A stretch of DNA of 64,000 bases, taken from the NCBI GenBank assembly GCA_007844125.1, contig CM017572.1, positions 23,330,879 through 23,394,878 of the forward strand, read 5' to 3'. Numbering within the stretch: position 1 is the first letter of the stretch; the number at the start of each line of letters is the position of its first letter. The notes beneath the pieces were generated by a model. That model worked only from the letters and a program-made list of their open reading frames with translations. It was not told where the DNA came from and ran no database searches. The translations under genes were made by a program, and so were the position numbers. Below, piece after piece: positions 36,377 to 48,463 of this stretch. Origin of the DNA: Sinonovacula constricta (Eukaryota > Mollusca > Bivalvia > Cardiida > Solecurtidae).

Positions 36377-37464
36377 AAGAAAGAAAAAAAAGTCAGTAGG
36401 GGATTAAAAGCTTTCGATGTTTCTCAAAAGAATGCCAAAGACATGTATGGGAACAATTTTTATGTGATTGGTGACTCTTTTGATTACAGATATATGACCA
36501 ACATGGCTGGAGGTAATGGAATCGATTCCCTTTTCGTGGCAAACAGTTTGTACTGAATAACGATTCACTTGTTACGCTCGAAAATATACTGAAATCAAAG
36601 ACTGAAGGACCCCAAGGTCTTTATGCGACTAAGCATTCATGGTATTTAGTCATAGTTATTTGTGACATAAAACCACACACAGCAGTCCCCAGTCACGCAC
36701 AATGTTCGCCTGTTCTGTACATCAATATACTGTGAAGGATTCGTCGAACCAGGGAAATAAATATACATTTGAGTCTGTAAATATCTGCACATAAAATACA
36801 TAAAATACCGTAAAACCAAACAGCAATAAAATCACAGAAGCATCACTTTACCCTCCCCACCCTCCCTTATTAATTTTCAGTGCAGTTTAACATCTGAACG
36901 GAAGCCCCTCTGAGTAAAACAAAATGGAAGTAGGGGTGTTCAATCCTAAATCACAAAGTCAGAAACTGGGATGTTAAAATTGAGATGTTTCGCTGCTTTA
37001 TATGTAAAAATGAATGCCTGTGTTGTCTCTGAAGAGAAATTAATGTGAAAATCTGAAAACAATAGTTTCTTCTAGTTTGAAATCACGCAGAAATGAACCC
37101 ATTCCGAAAGATGACGGAGAATGTACCATTGTCTCGTATGCAAAAGAGCATGTCGATATTTACTCCAGGGACATCTAAATGTTAAAACTGTAAAACGATC
37201 ACTCACTCACGTCATTTTGATATCACCTGAGAATAAGATTTGAAAGATGGCAACTAATTAATGTTCCCAGTTAGAAACGATGTATGTATCGTACTTGATT
37301 TGACATTAATCATTTACAGGTCTTGATTTCTTGTAACTTGCATTTGCAGGAATTTTATTTCATTGTTTTGTCAGTTTATTCTCTCACCTCGTCTTGCATC
37401 TCACTATCATATATAGTCTTTCTTTTTCGTCTTCTCCATCTTCCTATTTCTCATCAACAAAACA

Positions 37465-37478
37465 CCATCATGATCATG

Positions 37479-37554
<76 letters not shown>

Positions 37555-37680
37555 ACAACAACAACAACAACAACAACATCATCATCATTATCATTATTGT
37601 CGTCGTCGTCGTCATTGTCGTCATCGTCATCGCTGTCGTCGTTCTCATCGTCATTATCAACAACACCTTCATCATCTTAA
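37465..37680. repeat. (CAT)n/(CAA)n/(CGT)n compound microsatellite
   Basis: Long CAT run, CAA run, then degenerate GTC/ATC triplets. Confidence 0.92.
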
Positions 37681-37819
37681 CCATCATTAAATTTATCGTA
37701 TACGTCATCATCAACAGCAGCATTTCCATCAGTATTATCACACCCACCTCCATCAACATAATCATCGTTGTCGTCGTCTTCAATTATCTTCATCAGTTAT
37801 CAAAATCTGATCAATCAAA

Positions 37820-38496
37820 GGTGTAAATGTGGTAGCAGACAGTTTGCCTATATCAAATATACGTTACAATATCTAACTTTAATTTTGGGGAATTTGGGCA
37901 TATTTTATGCATTAACCTAACTAATGAAGACGATTTTGCACACAATCTGGACTGTAAGGCATTACTTATTGCGGAAAGAAAATCACTCTAAATGTTCATT
38001 CTTTACAGCAATAGCTCAATTGGTAGAGCGTCGGCTTGCGGATCGGGAGGTCGCGGGTTCAAACCCCGGCCGGGTCAAACCAAAGACTTTAAAGTTGGTA
38101 GTAGTGGCTTCCCTCCTAACGCTCGGGGCTAAGGGAACAGCATTACGCATGACTCGTCGGTGTCAGTCTAATGGACCGGCCGGGTTCAGTCCCTGGGCAC
38201 CTCACAAGTGCCTCCTGTGCTATAATGATAGAAATGTCCCTGCACAGTATCGGCAAAAAAGCAGGCAAATCCCATCCCTCTCATTCTTTACACCTCTAAA
38301 AACGTGATAGTGCAACGTGGCTAAGGTAGAAAACACCTGTTTGCAAGGACGAGTGTGAATTTATCCTTGACTGTTTACGCTGATTTTTGGCATCATAAAC
38401 AGCTTTTTGCAAGACCTTTTCAGGTAACAATAATTTATTCGGTTGAGAAAAAATGTTTAGTCCACACTGTCGGATACCACTTTTAAAAGTATACTC
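37820..38496 (+). mobile_element. TATCCGACAG-family MITE containing a SINE
   Basis: It starts TGTGGTAGCAGACAGTTTGCC-like sequence and ends ACACTGTCGGATACCACTTT. The SINE at 38008-38280 interrupts it. It ends about 50 bp from the donor of GFI1-like exon 2. Confidence 0.68.
38008..38280 (+). mobile_element. SINE family B, nested in a MITE
   Basis: Flanked by a perfect duplication TCATTCTTTACA (37996-38007, 38281-38292). It lies in intron 2, about 270 bp from the exon 2 donor. Confidence 0.9.
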
Positions 38497-38546
38497 AGCT
38501 TTATTATTCCCTCAAACTCTTCTTTTTTACATAAAAATCAACTTAC

Positions 38547-39428
38547 CAGTATGAATGTAGGTATGCTTTTTCATATCTGACTTTTGGTGGAATCTCTTCC
38601 CGCAGTACGAACACGGATAGGGCCGAGTGTCACTATGTATCAGCAGATGCGTGTTCAGGGTTGATGAGCGCTTGAAACATTTCCCACACTCGTGGCAACG
38701 GAAAACCTTCTCGGAACTTTCGTCAGAACTCGGGTATCTCCGGAACACCTTTGCAGAGTTTCCGTCGTCCGCCGAAAAAGGCCTGAAGCCTTTCCCAGAA
38801 ATGTCGTCAGAGCTAGAATAACTGTTACCATTGAACAATGGCGATGGTCGTCTTGGCTGAAATGCTGAATTTAAAGAAGCCATTGGTTCACTGTGTATAA
38901 GTGAATCTCGAACTGTTGACTTGACTGGACTGTCAAATGATGAGCTAACACTGCCTTGACTCGAGAAAGCAAATGGCGAATGAAATCTGTTCTGATATTC
39001 AAACGACGCACTGTAACTTTTTGCCATATTCTCATCAAATGATTGCTTCCAATACCTTACATCTGGAATCGTCGAGGTCTGCACCGAATATTCGCCTTTT
39101 TGATAAAACATGGATCCTTTGAGAAATTTACTTCGAAAATCGGACATTATAGACCTATCGCCGGTGTATAGAGGTGTCCGAATTTCAGAGGTGTCGTTTA
39201 ACAGAGGTATTCTATCCTGTGACCAGAGGGGGAATGTGGGTGTCACCGGCCAATGAACAGAGGTAGGACTGTTCATAAGTATTGGAGGTATTTCGTTGGC
39301 GTTAATGTCTGTTTTGTCAGATTTAGTTTCCTCTGACTTCCGGTCGTGGTCGTTTGGGGGTAAGGAAGCATCGATAGGGTTGTCATCCGGGCAACTGGAA
39401 ATTGTGTTGGTTTCTGGAAACGTCAAGT
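38547..39428 (-). CDS. gfi1: GFI1/Senseless-type repressor, coding exon 2 (linker plus fingers 1-2)
   Basis: This 882-base exon lies between a clean acceptor (TTTTCCAG, intron on the 39429 side) and a strong donor (GTAAGT, 38546-38541). It codes for residues 31-325 of the joined protein. Residues 31 to about 234 are Ser/Pro/Asp-rich and look disordered. Residues 235-276 hold three 14-residue repeats built around a K-x-F-R core. Two C2H2 fingers follow: C275, C278, H291, H295 and C303, C306, H319, H323. The stretches [16 protein letters not shown] and [10 protein letters not shown] are hallmark GFI1/Senseless finger sequence, equivalent to vertebrate GFI1 fingers 3 and 4. Vertebrate fingers 1-2 are absent, as in Drosophila Senseless, which has four fingers. 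Confidence 0.93.
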
Positions 39429-40077
39429 CTGGAAAATTACAAACATACAAAATTATAGTATCGACATACCTTTAACAGCAATAATACTATAAAAAACTAC
39501 AACAGATTTTCAGGATTTGATTATTAACGTATATCCTGCTATGTGTTCAAACGTATTTATAATTGTATTTTCTCACACGCAGCATTAATTCCTAAATTTA
39601 CAAGCTCTAGCTTTGTTGCTTTTGTAACGACCGCAGAGGTAGAAATATAAGCTCTTCAAACCAGTCTCGCTGCTAGGTTAACTCTTTAGCGAGGTGGTTT
39701 AAGCGGCGTCCAAAGTTGCGCGGTTAAGCAACGGTTACCGTGGCTGGTGTATGGACGGGTGACCGTTGGAAAGCGCCGGCCTGCGATACACTTTGTCGAG
39801 ATTAAATAAGACTAAGGTTTGCTTAAAATGTGTCATCTCTTTTTGTGTTTTCACCATTGCTATTTTTCAATTTGTTTACCGACAAATAATCAAGCAGCTA
39901 ACAATTTATGCAACAAACGCACATACAATCATATATTGATTTATTGTATTTTCATGTATTTATGTTTCAGCATTGTTACAGTTTTCACGGCGGCATTAGA
40001 TTAAATATATAATTTGTATGGCTTATTTTCTTATATTTTGTTTTCTGAAATGTTTTTGTAAGTGTTGTAAATGCATA

Positions 40078-40445
40078 TTAAAGGTAGTATCGGACAGTTT
40101 GGACCAAAATATTTTCATAATACATCTTAATAAGCCATTGTTATCTGAACAGATCTCTTACATGCTGTTTATTGGAGTTCTTCACATTTCAGAAAAGTGA
40201 CCATAACGCCACAATCGTCATTTATGTATTTCCTATCTGAGACACGCTGCACAGTTAGCTATTTTTAAACCAAAAAAAAAAAAAAAAACAAAAAAAAAAA
40301 CACGTGACCACTAATGTTTTAGTTCATCCACGTCATCCGCTGTGACGTCGATGTCTATTTTAGCAGGAATTCCAGTCGTTCGTATTTACAGATATTGTTA
40401 CATATATAAAATTTAGGTAAACAAACTGTCGTATACCACATTTAA
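40078..40445 (-). mobile_element. TATCCGACAG-family MITE, internally deleted
   Basis: Both ends are present (TTAAAGGTAGTATCGGACAG and CTGTCGTATACCACATTTAA). The interior is shortened and holds an A-rich tract at 40270-40300. Confidence 0.68.
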
Positions 40446-41072
40446 TAATAATAAAACATAGCCTGCTTAAGGTATATATGAACGTTTTTGTTAAACTTAA
40501 CACATGAAAAAGTACCACAGCAAACGATCATAAAAAGCAAGCACATTCAACACCAATTCTCTTCTGCCTTGCTTTTCTTATATTCTTTTCATGCTGTTAT
40601 CTCTTCAAATTGTTGATTCCGCACCTCTATCTACCAGTCACTATTTGTTAAATTTCTCTTATATTTCAAGTTGATATTTTAACAGATAAACGAATCACAA
40701 CCCCTCAGTATAAGTCGTTTTTATAAAGTAAAATGTGTTTTTAGAGTAAAATGTGACAATATGTACGTCGAATGAATCCCAGGGCAGTTCTCGGTACATG
40801 CAATGATATATATCTTATCAGGGAAATATTCTCATGTTTTTTTATAAAGATTGAAGACAAAGTTTAAAGGGGTTGTTAAAAAAGATTTGAAAAAGACATC
40901 CTTTATTGCATTTGGGATGTTAATTGTATCGAAAATTATTGATTGGCGATACACGATTTCGATTGTACTACAATAACAAGTTATGAATAAAAAGTGAGGT
41001 GCTTGAATTTGATATTTATTTTAGCAGAGGTCACTATCGTATTTATAGATTTAGATAGATTGAACATTTAGA

Positions 41073-41544
41073 CAATCATAACTCCTCGGGTAATTCCGTC
41101 CTCGGGACAATCATCCCACGGATGTATCTGGTGCAATGATACTTAAAGAAATCACGATCGTTTTGTTCGACGGAAGTCGAAAGAATATGCCTAAAATGTA
41201 GTTCGCACAAAACACAATCGGGACCCCTCGGCGATTTAGTTATTTTCCGAAAGTTACGGAAATGGCCGAGTTGATACGATTGCACAAAACATAAATAGTG
41301 GCGTCGTCTGACAGCTGTTTTGTTTGCTGCGCTTTGTAAATTAAACTTGTATGATTTAAATTTGAAGCAACCACAAATTGAAGTTTTACTGGCATCGTAC
41401 TATAGTGAGCTGTAATCCGAGCTGCCATCTTTGTTTTGACCTTCTGTCACAAAATAAGTCCTATTTAGGGAAATGGCCGATGTGATCCGACTACCTACAT
41501 ACATCCGAGAGATGATTCGTGAATTATCCGAGCTGTTCCGATTG
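41073..41544. mobile_element. MULE-like MITE, 472 bp, with a nested mini-element
   Basis: Same family as 34268-34665. The flanks ACATTTAGA (41064-41072) and ACATTAAGA (41545-41553) form an 8-of-9 duplication. It is inserted in a TATCCGACAG-family MITE and itself contains the 68-bp element at 41215-41282. Confidence 0.82.
41215..41282. mobile_element. 68-bp miniature TIR element
   Basis: It starts CAATCGGGACCCCTCGG and ends GATACGATTG, and is almost wholly inverted repeat. A perfect 9-bp duplication CACAAAACA flanks it (41206-41214, 41283-41291). The paralogous MITE at 34268-34665 lacks it and shows an uninterrupted site near 34405-34420. Confidence 0.85.
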
Positions 41545-41819
41545 ACATTAAGAGTGTTACTTGTTTCCTTAAGTTGTGCTGTCTAACAATTTAGGTAGTT
41601 GTTTTAACATAGAGTAAAATATGTGTTTATGCAGGAATTATGCTTAAATTGCCCCAAACAGTTGACATTTTTTTGTAAAATGCATTTGATATATATTCCA
41701 ACTGTCACATACTACCTTTATTAATGATAATCTTTAGCAAATAAGTGTACAGCTTAATTTAGAAACCCACACACACACTATAATGCATTGTTCATTAAGC
41801 AACTCAATGATTATAACAC

Positions 41820-41820
41820 A

Positions 41821-41852
<32 letters not shown>
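41820..41852. repeat. (CAGA)n microsatellite
   Basis: About seven GACA tetramers. Confidence 0.9.
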
Positions 41853-41853
<1 letters not shown>

Positions 41854-42002
41854 TACTTTATTAACACTCATGTACATACATGTACAAAATGAGGATCTGT
41901 ACAATTTGTTTTATATATTACTATGTTAAGTTCGGTCAAGTGAAATTCTGGAATAGAGGTGAATGTTAATGGAAGTAGGGATATTTTGTTAGTAGGGAGG
42001 TT

Positions 42003-42005
42003 TGT

Positions 42006-42051
<46 letters not shown>
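42003..42051. repeat. (TG)n then poly(G)
   Basis: A short TG run followed by about 32 Gs, one of the longest homopolymers in the window. Confidence 0.92.
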
Positions 42052-42052
<1 letters not shown>

Positions 42053-44156
42053 GAGGATGGATGGGGGACACACAGGATAATATAGTTTCTAAACACAAAG
42101 GTTACAGATGACATAGCAAATGAAAATGTCGTAGAACAGCTGTTACACATTTTCATTATACAATATATACTGATAAAGAGAAAACAATAATAGATAAGAA
42201 AACCTTATAAGTAAAGTATCTCTATTTTTGCTTAAAAATTGATAAATATTGTACGAGTCTTGCAGTAAAAGTAAGATCTTGAGGTAGTAGTTGTAAGAAG
42301 TATGATTAAAAAAGTCTGTGATATTCTATGAAATTTGACGAAAAAAGACACAAAACGATATGCCTAATGGTATAAAATAACAGAAATGGTGATGTTATTT
42401 AAGAAAACAAGAAAGACTAGAAGGCATGGCATAGGAGCATTTAACTGGAATCGATCAGTTTTCGACACTGTAGTCGCCAATCCTCGGAGATTTTACGTCT
42501 TGATATGGACAACACAAGTATATCATGTACTAAAATATGGTCTTTAACCAGTTTCTTAGACCTTTAACCACCGGCCGCAATAGGTCAAGTGGTAGAGCGT
42601 CGGCTTGCGGATCGGGAGGTCGTGGGTTAGAACCCCGGCCGGGTCAAACCAAAGACTTCAAAGTTGTAGTAGTGGTCTCTCTTGACGCTTGGGGCTAAGG
42701 TGACAGCATTACGCCGGACTCGTCGGTGTCAGTAAAATAGACCGGCGGGTTCACCTCATAAGTGCCCCTGTGCTACAATGATAGAAATGTCGCTGCATAG
42801 TAACGGCAAAAATGCCGCAAATCCCAAATCCCAATCCCAAACTTTTAACCGTTTCTAGAAATTGCGGATATGTATGATCGCCAGTTGAACATTGCCAAAC
42901 AATATATAGGATATTTGTCGATTTCGGCGTACTATCGTATCTTACTTCGCCAGTGGTCATAGAAAAAAAAAGTCTATGATCAAAATAATATTATTTTTCT
43001 ATAACCATTGTTTTTTACATTTTATTTAATGCTTATTTCGTTTTAAATCTTTGTTTTAATCAGGTGTGTTGGGCATACACTCAGTATTAACTAATTACTT
43101 CCCTTGGGACTCATCTTGAAAATAATAAATAATCTTTCTTATGTTTAGTGACGTCATTTCTAACAAGTAACGCATTGGAACAGTTCTGTTTTGTGTGTGT
43201 GTGTGTTTTTTTACAAGATGCGTTTTACTTCCGTTTCTTAGTCTAATTGTTGTTGTTTTTTCAATTGTGGCGAAAAGGGGTATAAAAACGTAAACTTGCT
43301 ATAATCCCAGGTACACAATGCGGAATATAACATTTTTTTTTAATTTTACGTCGATCTGTCAAGGGATGCAACACTCACGTCGCTGTTGTCAATTCCTGAA
43401 CAACAAACTAGCACATGTATCACCCCTTTAAATGACGGATCGCATGTTTTTGCTTACAGCTTTTAAAACGGAGTCTGTCTTAAGAACAAAAATACCAGTT
43501 TGATTGATGTATGCGTCTCTCGACATGCCGGGCCATGTCTCTATTAAATTTAATATAGATCTGATACGAATAAATAAATTAAAATGTATGAAAGCTGTGC
43601 GGAGCTTTGGGGACAGTGGGGGTGGGGGAGGTGCTGGTATGTCGGATTCATCACAAACGATTTCACCAAGGAGCAGACGAAAGTCGTTACTCTCCACATG
43701 AGGGAAATGAGACCTTACAACACATCAATCGTCTTTGAAAAGTCAAGAAAAGAGAAAGCTCATGTATTATTGTAAAAAAAAACACACACCAACATCAAAA
43801 CGGTATTTCATTTTTTTACTAACTTACTTATTGAAAGCAGAAAGAGGGAAATTATGTCTGCAAGTGAATGTTATGTTATGAATTGCACAATTTTGATTCA
43901 TGACGTCTGCTGATGTGTAAATGGCAATAATAGTTTGCGGGAAAGTTGTTTAATATTATTAAATTGGTAGTCTTGCTGGTGTCTGTACAAACAACAACCT
44001 TTTAATCGTGAGAGAAGATGTTTCTGTTTAGGCAGTTAGATAGTGCTGCCGTCACTGTGAACGTATATTATGAAGAGATGACATGAAAGCTACCCACCAG
44101 TCACATAACCCTGAATGTTTGTAGGTGCAACTAAGTTAACGTTAAATATAAGATTT
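42052..44156. other. intron 1 sequence, no exon recognised
   Basis: Apart from the SINE at 42571-42840, this is AT-rich. Frames of 60-90 codons at 43428-43775 on both strands show no domain. Confidence 0.5.
42571..42840 (+). mobile_element. SINE family B
   Basis: Head CCGCAATAGGTCAAGTGG, shortened body. The flanks ACCTTTAACC and ACTTTTAACC are a probable duplication. It lies in intron 1. Confidence 0.82.
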
Positions 44157-44206
44157 ATTTTTATTATTATTATTATTGTTGTTGTTATTGTTGTTATTAT
44201 TATTAC

Positions 44207-44240
<34 letters not shown>

Positions 44241-44255
44241 ATCATCATCAGCATT

Positions 44256-44307
<52 letters not shown>
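44157..44307. repeat. (TTA)n/(TCA)n compound microsatellite
   Basis: TTA/TTG triplets followed by a TCA run. Confidence 0.92.
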
Positions 44308-44308
<1 letters not shown>

Positions 44309-44493
44309 TTGCTTTTTATGGGAACAGTAATGTAGCGGACAAGAATAGGAAGTCGCAGCTGTTCTGTGAGGCTGTTTTCCGGGAAAAGAACCGGGTATTC
44401 CGTTTGTTAACAGTAGCTTGCAATAATAAAGTGTAGCTTGCAATAATGAAAAGATAGCAGACATTTATAGAAATTCGCAGCTGTTTGGCGAGG

Positions 44494-44507
44494 TCTCGTC
44501 ATTATTA

Positions 44508-44554
<47 letters not shown>
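44494..44554. repeat. (ATT)n microsatellite
   Basis: About 20 triplets. Confidence 0.92.
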
Positions 44555-44556
<2 letters not shown>

Positions 44557-45389
44557 CAAATTTAAGATATATTTGTCTTCAGGTCAATCAGTCCTGTTAC
44601 CGAACTCACAATCAGAACGGAAGCTAGCTGGGACCAGCGAACTCCCATTGGGCTGAAGCACTCTTGTCAGCGCTGGTGTTAACTATGACAAACACCAAGG
44701 GAATACGAATTACGACGATTGTAATGACTGGAAAAAAGGGGTATGTAGAATGACTAAATATGTTTAAACTAGAATGACTAGACTGTTCGCTTGTTATACT
44801 GTATCTTTGATGATGCTTCTCGTAATGAAGATGACTAAAATGCATAATTAAAACTCCTTTGGTATTCTGGCAAACGACACAGACGCCATCATTAGTTCAA
44901 GGTTATTATTCGACTGATGGTTATCAGTCTTGCATACGATTCGTCTGATTTGTGGAAGTCCTGGATTAAAGGGCACTTATTGCATATTTGATACGCATCA
45001 ATTAAACCTCAACACTGGTGTAAAGTGACAAATTTTTCACGCTTGAAAATGCCCCCGTCCCCCAATCCCATACCTTTCACACACATAAATAGCGGCTCTC
45101 AAAAGGGATGCACCTAGATACCCCAATCGTAACTCTTCGGTAATTACGTCATTCGTTGCATGCAGAATTATTATTTTATTAATTCAAAACACATCTGAAT
45201 TCTCCGCCGCTTTTTTTTTTGTAGAAATAACCAAGGTTTTCCGAGTGCTGTTTTTAAAATTAACCAGACAACAGTCCTGTGATTACCTTGTGTCATATAC
45301 TTAACCTGAAAGCACCCAGAACATATCGGTCATTTCTACGGAAAGTCACGGAGAATGCCGATGTGTTTTGAAACTAAATTGTTTTGAAC

Positions 45390-45888
45390 GTGGGATCAGA
45401 CAGTTTGCCTATGAAAAATACATAAAACAGTACCGAACCACTGCTTTAGGGAATATGGACATTATTTTTGTATAAACCCATACCTTAGTCTTAATAAATA
45501 CGATTTTGAACACTAACTGAATTGTTTGACAGAGCTAATCACGAAAAAAATCACTTTGTGTATTCTTTGCAACATATAAAAGGCTTGATAGTGGTCGCGG
45601 CTAAAAATAGAATATCGACGTCAGAGCGGATTACCCGTATGATTATAAAACGCGATATCAAGAGTAAGTGGTCACGTGGTTTTCTAAGCTTAAAAATAGC
45701 TATCTCAGTAGCGTGTCTCGGATAGGAAATACCTGTTTGAAGTGCCGAGTGGTGATTAATGCTAGTCTGCTCACATAGATCTAGGACACCAATCAACGGC
45801 ATTTTGCCAGAACGTTTCAGGTAATTACCTATTTGGTTATTTGAGAGAATTTAGTTTGATCCAAACTGTCGGATACCAACTTTAAGCT
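45390..45888 (+). mobile_element. TATCCGACAG-family MITE
   Basis: Near full-length copy: GTGGGATCAGACAGTTTGCC at the left, CCAAACTGTCGGATACCAAC at the right, with CGACGTCAGAGCGGATTACC and GTCACGTGGTT inside. Confidence 0.7.
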
Positions 45889-45949
45889 TCCGTCAGGTTT
45901 CGTCAGCTCCTCAAAAGTACATGTAGTTTGAATAGGGGTTGCCCCTGTA

Positions 45950-46075
45950 TCGGAACGATGCGGCCTGGTAAAGTATCACATAGCATGTTCACAGCATGCT
46001 GTGTCAGTGACGGCAGCACTGCGCTGACTGCCTATCTTTGTGTTGATTCATTGATGTATATTGAATATTAAACCA
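45950..46075 (+). mobile_element. possible SINE family A relic
   Basis: GTTCACAGCATGCTGTGTCA then GTGACGGCAGCACTG recalls the family A body. The rest is too eroded to assign firmly. Confidence 0.35.
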
Positions 46076-46774
46076 TGGAAGGATATTTTTTCGAAGACAT
46101 AAAATGAGAATATGGAAACACGAAATGCACACAATGAACACAAAAAGGCATTCTTTGACAAATAAAAAGTATTTTTAATATAGTTTTATGTTTTTTACAT
46201 ATTTTTTCTTGTTACAACTGGATTGCTCATTTCGAAAACTTCCCTTTCTTACAGAAAACACATTTTGCAAAATTGCTCTTTTTATACATATTTGCCCTTT
46301 TGCGATTCTTTGCTTACGGATGGGGCGTGGTCTTTACAAGTGTCACATGATTGTGTCAATCACGTGGTTACAGATTATGGCAACTGACAGGGTTGACGCG
46401 ACAGCGTTCGCTACGTGTCCATGATGTGATTATACAAATGGCGGAGCAGGACAGATAATTCTAAAACTGCTGACAGACTGAAAGCAACTGTTGTCTTGGA
46501 TTAACGATCAACAGTTTGCTGTGAGGGGCTTTAGAAACCCCTTGCCTAGCCTTTATTATTATTTTTGGACGCGTCGCTTGCGACGCCTGTCAGAGTTAGG
46601 AGAAAGCTGGATTTCGAAACCACGCAAGATTGACCCTGCATGACCTTGACTACTCGCGGTCAGTTATTCATGCCTGGGAAGAAGTAGTACGTATACAGAA
46701 CAAATATATATGTCTTAGGAGACTAGACGCGTTACCTGAGTCCAGACATGCCTCAAATGTTAACATTAGTATAG

Positions 46775-47283
46775 ATAATTTCCATGTGATGTCATACGCA
46801 CTGATAAGACAGTTTAAGGATGCCATCTTGGAAGGCAGAAGCTAATGCCGACCGAAATCTGGAAATATGTGCTGTATTAAACTCACCTCTGTATTGTTAT
46901 TTTTCAGTCTATTTTACTGATTTTTATATCAAATTTAACAGCTTTTTATAAAGTATTTTTAATATCAAATCTATATGTTGATAGTTTCCAAGGTAAAATA
47001 AAATACAACCAAAAAAGATACACTGTTTTTTTTTGTTTGTTTAAGGATATTTTTTTTTATTTCTGTGTATCAAGTCTTTATTTATCAGTTTGAAAAAAAA
47101 TATTGTATTTTAAAATTTTGAATTTCAAGAGCTTTCCAATGGTGTATAGCTTTTACATTTTGGACCACAAATAAAGAAATTAAAAGAAAAATTACTCTTC
47201 TGTACAATTCATCTGAAAACTCCTTGAAGTTGCCATCAAAGATGGCTGCCAAGATAAGGGATCTTCACTGATGTGGAAACTAT
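46775..47283 (+). mobile_element. ATAGTTTCC-family MITE, copy 3
   Basis: 509 bp, same orientation as copy 2 and similar throughout. It lies in intron 1. Confidence 0.75.
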
Positions 47284-47704
47284 CCATTGGTATCTGTTTA
47301 AACTGGAAGTTCATTATATTGTGTAATTCAGAAAAACCTTAAATGCAGATTTATGAATGAACATTGCCACGTACGAAGAGCGCGGTGCAAAATATCATAG
47401 AGGAAAGGGCCGAAATGGAGAGCGAACTGTTATGAGAATAAGTCTTCAACTGAATACGTATAAACAACTGACTTGCCTGCTTTGCAATTTTCAATTGCGC
47501 AGTTCATTTTATTTAAGTTGGAATCATTATAACCATTGTTTGCACACATGAAATCGCTTAGGAAAAAAAATCACACCGCTCAAAAAGCGCCTCTAAGCGA
47601 TTTGATTTATTAACGCTACTGGTGTCGAATGAAAATCTATGTATGCTTATTTTCACTGCCTCCTATATATTGTAGAATGTTATAAAGAAAGGTTGTATGA
47701 TTTA

Positions 47705-47956
47705 TGGGATGGGATGGGATTAGCCGGCATTTTTGCCGATACTGCGCAGCGACATTTCTATCATTACAGCACAGGGGCACTTATGAGGTGCCCAGGGACT
47801 GAACCCGGCCGGTCCATTATACTGACACCGACGAGTCAGGCGTAATGCTGTCCCCGTAGCCCCGAGCGTTAGGAGGGAAGCCACTACTACCAACTTTAAA
47901 GTCTTTGGTATGACCCGGCCGGGGTTCGAACCCACGACCTTCCGATCCGCAAGCTA
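47705..47956 (-). mobile_element. SINE family B, reverse, head truncated
   Basis: The reverse complement of the body and most of the head, ending at CCTTCCGATCCGCAAGC. A GGGAT repeat at 47706-47720 is the 3' tail in reverse. Confidence 0.82.
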
Positions 47957-48162
47957 TGATTTATGCTCCAGGTTTAACTATCAAAACATGTATGTTTTGA
48001 TCTTCAAAATTTGAATTCATGAAATCGACATGTATAATTAAATTGAGAGTAAATGGTAACATGGTCGCTCAAGAGCGAAGCGAAGATATTCAGTCAATAT
48101 TATAAGTGTGCATATTTTTGTGGAGTCTGCATTTATAAGCATGTGTTCCTTCATAGATTTCA

Positions 48163-48275
48163 GGAAAGGATCCAGGGTGTGGGTGTGTTGCGGATGCATC
48201 CCCCACCCCCAACCAGCTAAAAGAGTAGAGTTATGAAAACACATACTTGTAAGCTTAAAAATACTCAGCTTTTTT
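48163..48275. mobile_element. GGATCCAG-family fragment 1
   Basis: GGATCCAGGGTGTGGG and the AAAAGAGTAGAG interior; truncated. Confidence 0.55.
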
Positions 48276-48314
48276 TTAAGAATGAATACTCGTAAGTTTG
48301 CTTTTATAAGCGTA

Positions 48315-48463
48315 CAGCAGGGATGGATCCAGGAGGTGGGGGTGCGCCCCCCCCCCCCCCCCTTCCAACCAGGTTGGAGTAGCGTTGTGAAAAGACATAC
48401 ATGTAAGCTTAAACAGTGCTAAGCTTTTAACGTGATTTTTTTCCTGTCGACTGCTTTGGTCAA
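48315..48463. mobile_element. GGATCCAG-family fragment 2, abutting LINE copy B
   Basis: CAGCAGGGATGGATCCAGG with a C tract. It stops at CTGCTTTGGTC, where the tail of LINE copy B begins. Confidence 0.6.

Larger units (their letters stand above)
34992..38546 (-). other. gfi1: intron 2 of the GFI1-like gene
   Basis: This 3.55-kb phase-1 intron has GT-AG ends and separates the two finger pairs. It holds a 507-bp MITE (35152-35658), a hAT-like MITE piece, CA and CAT microsatellites, and a SINE nested in another MITE. Confidence 0.88.
41005..41725 (-). mobile_element. TATCCGACAG-family MITE, outer layer of a triple nest
   Basis: Family sequence (TATTTATAGATTTAGATAG on the left; TTTATGCAGGAATTATGC on the right) is split by the 472-bp MITE at 41073-41544. 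Confidence 0.65.

Noticed and set aside
36390..36556. Frame ending VIGDSFDYRYMTNMAGGNGI, resembling a HAD phosphatase GDS...GIDSLFV motif
   Set aside because: The spacing between GDS and the Gly-rich part does not fit the family, and the frame begins inside a CA microsatellite; probably chance, or at most a small relic.
37323..37826. Ile/His/Met-rich frames
   Set aside because: Translation of CAT and related triplet repeats.
43428..43775. Overlapping frames of 60-90 codons on both strands in intron 1
   Set aside because: No domain, no clear splice context in phase with the GFI1-like exons.
46630..46845. 71-codon frame in intron 1
   Set aside because: Its second half is the start of an ATAGTTTCC-family MITE, so it cannot be a conserved gene.
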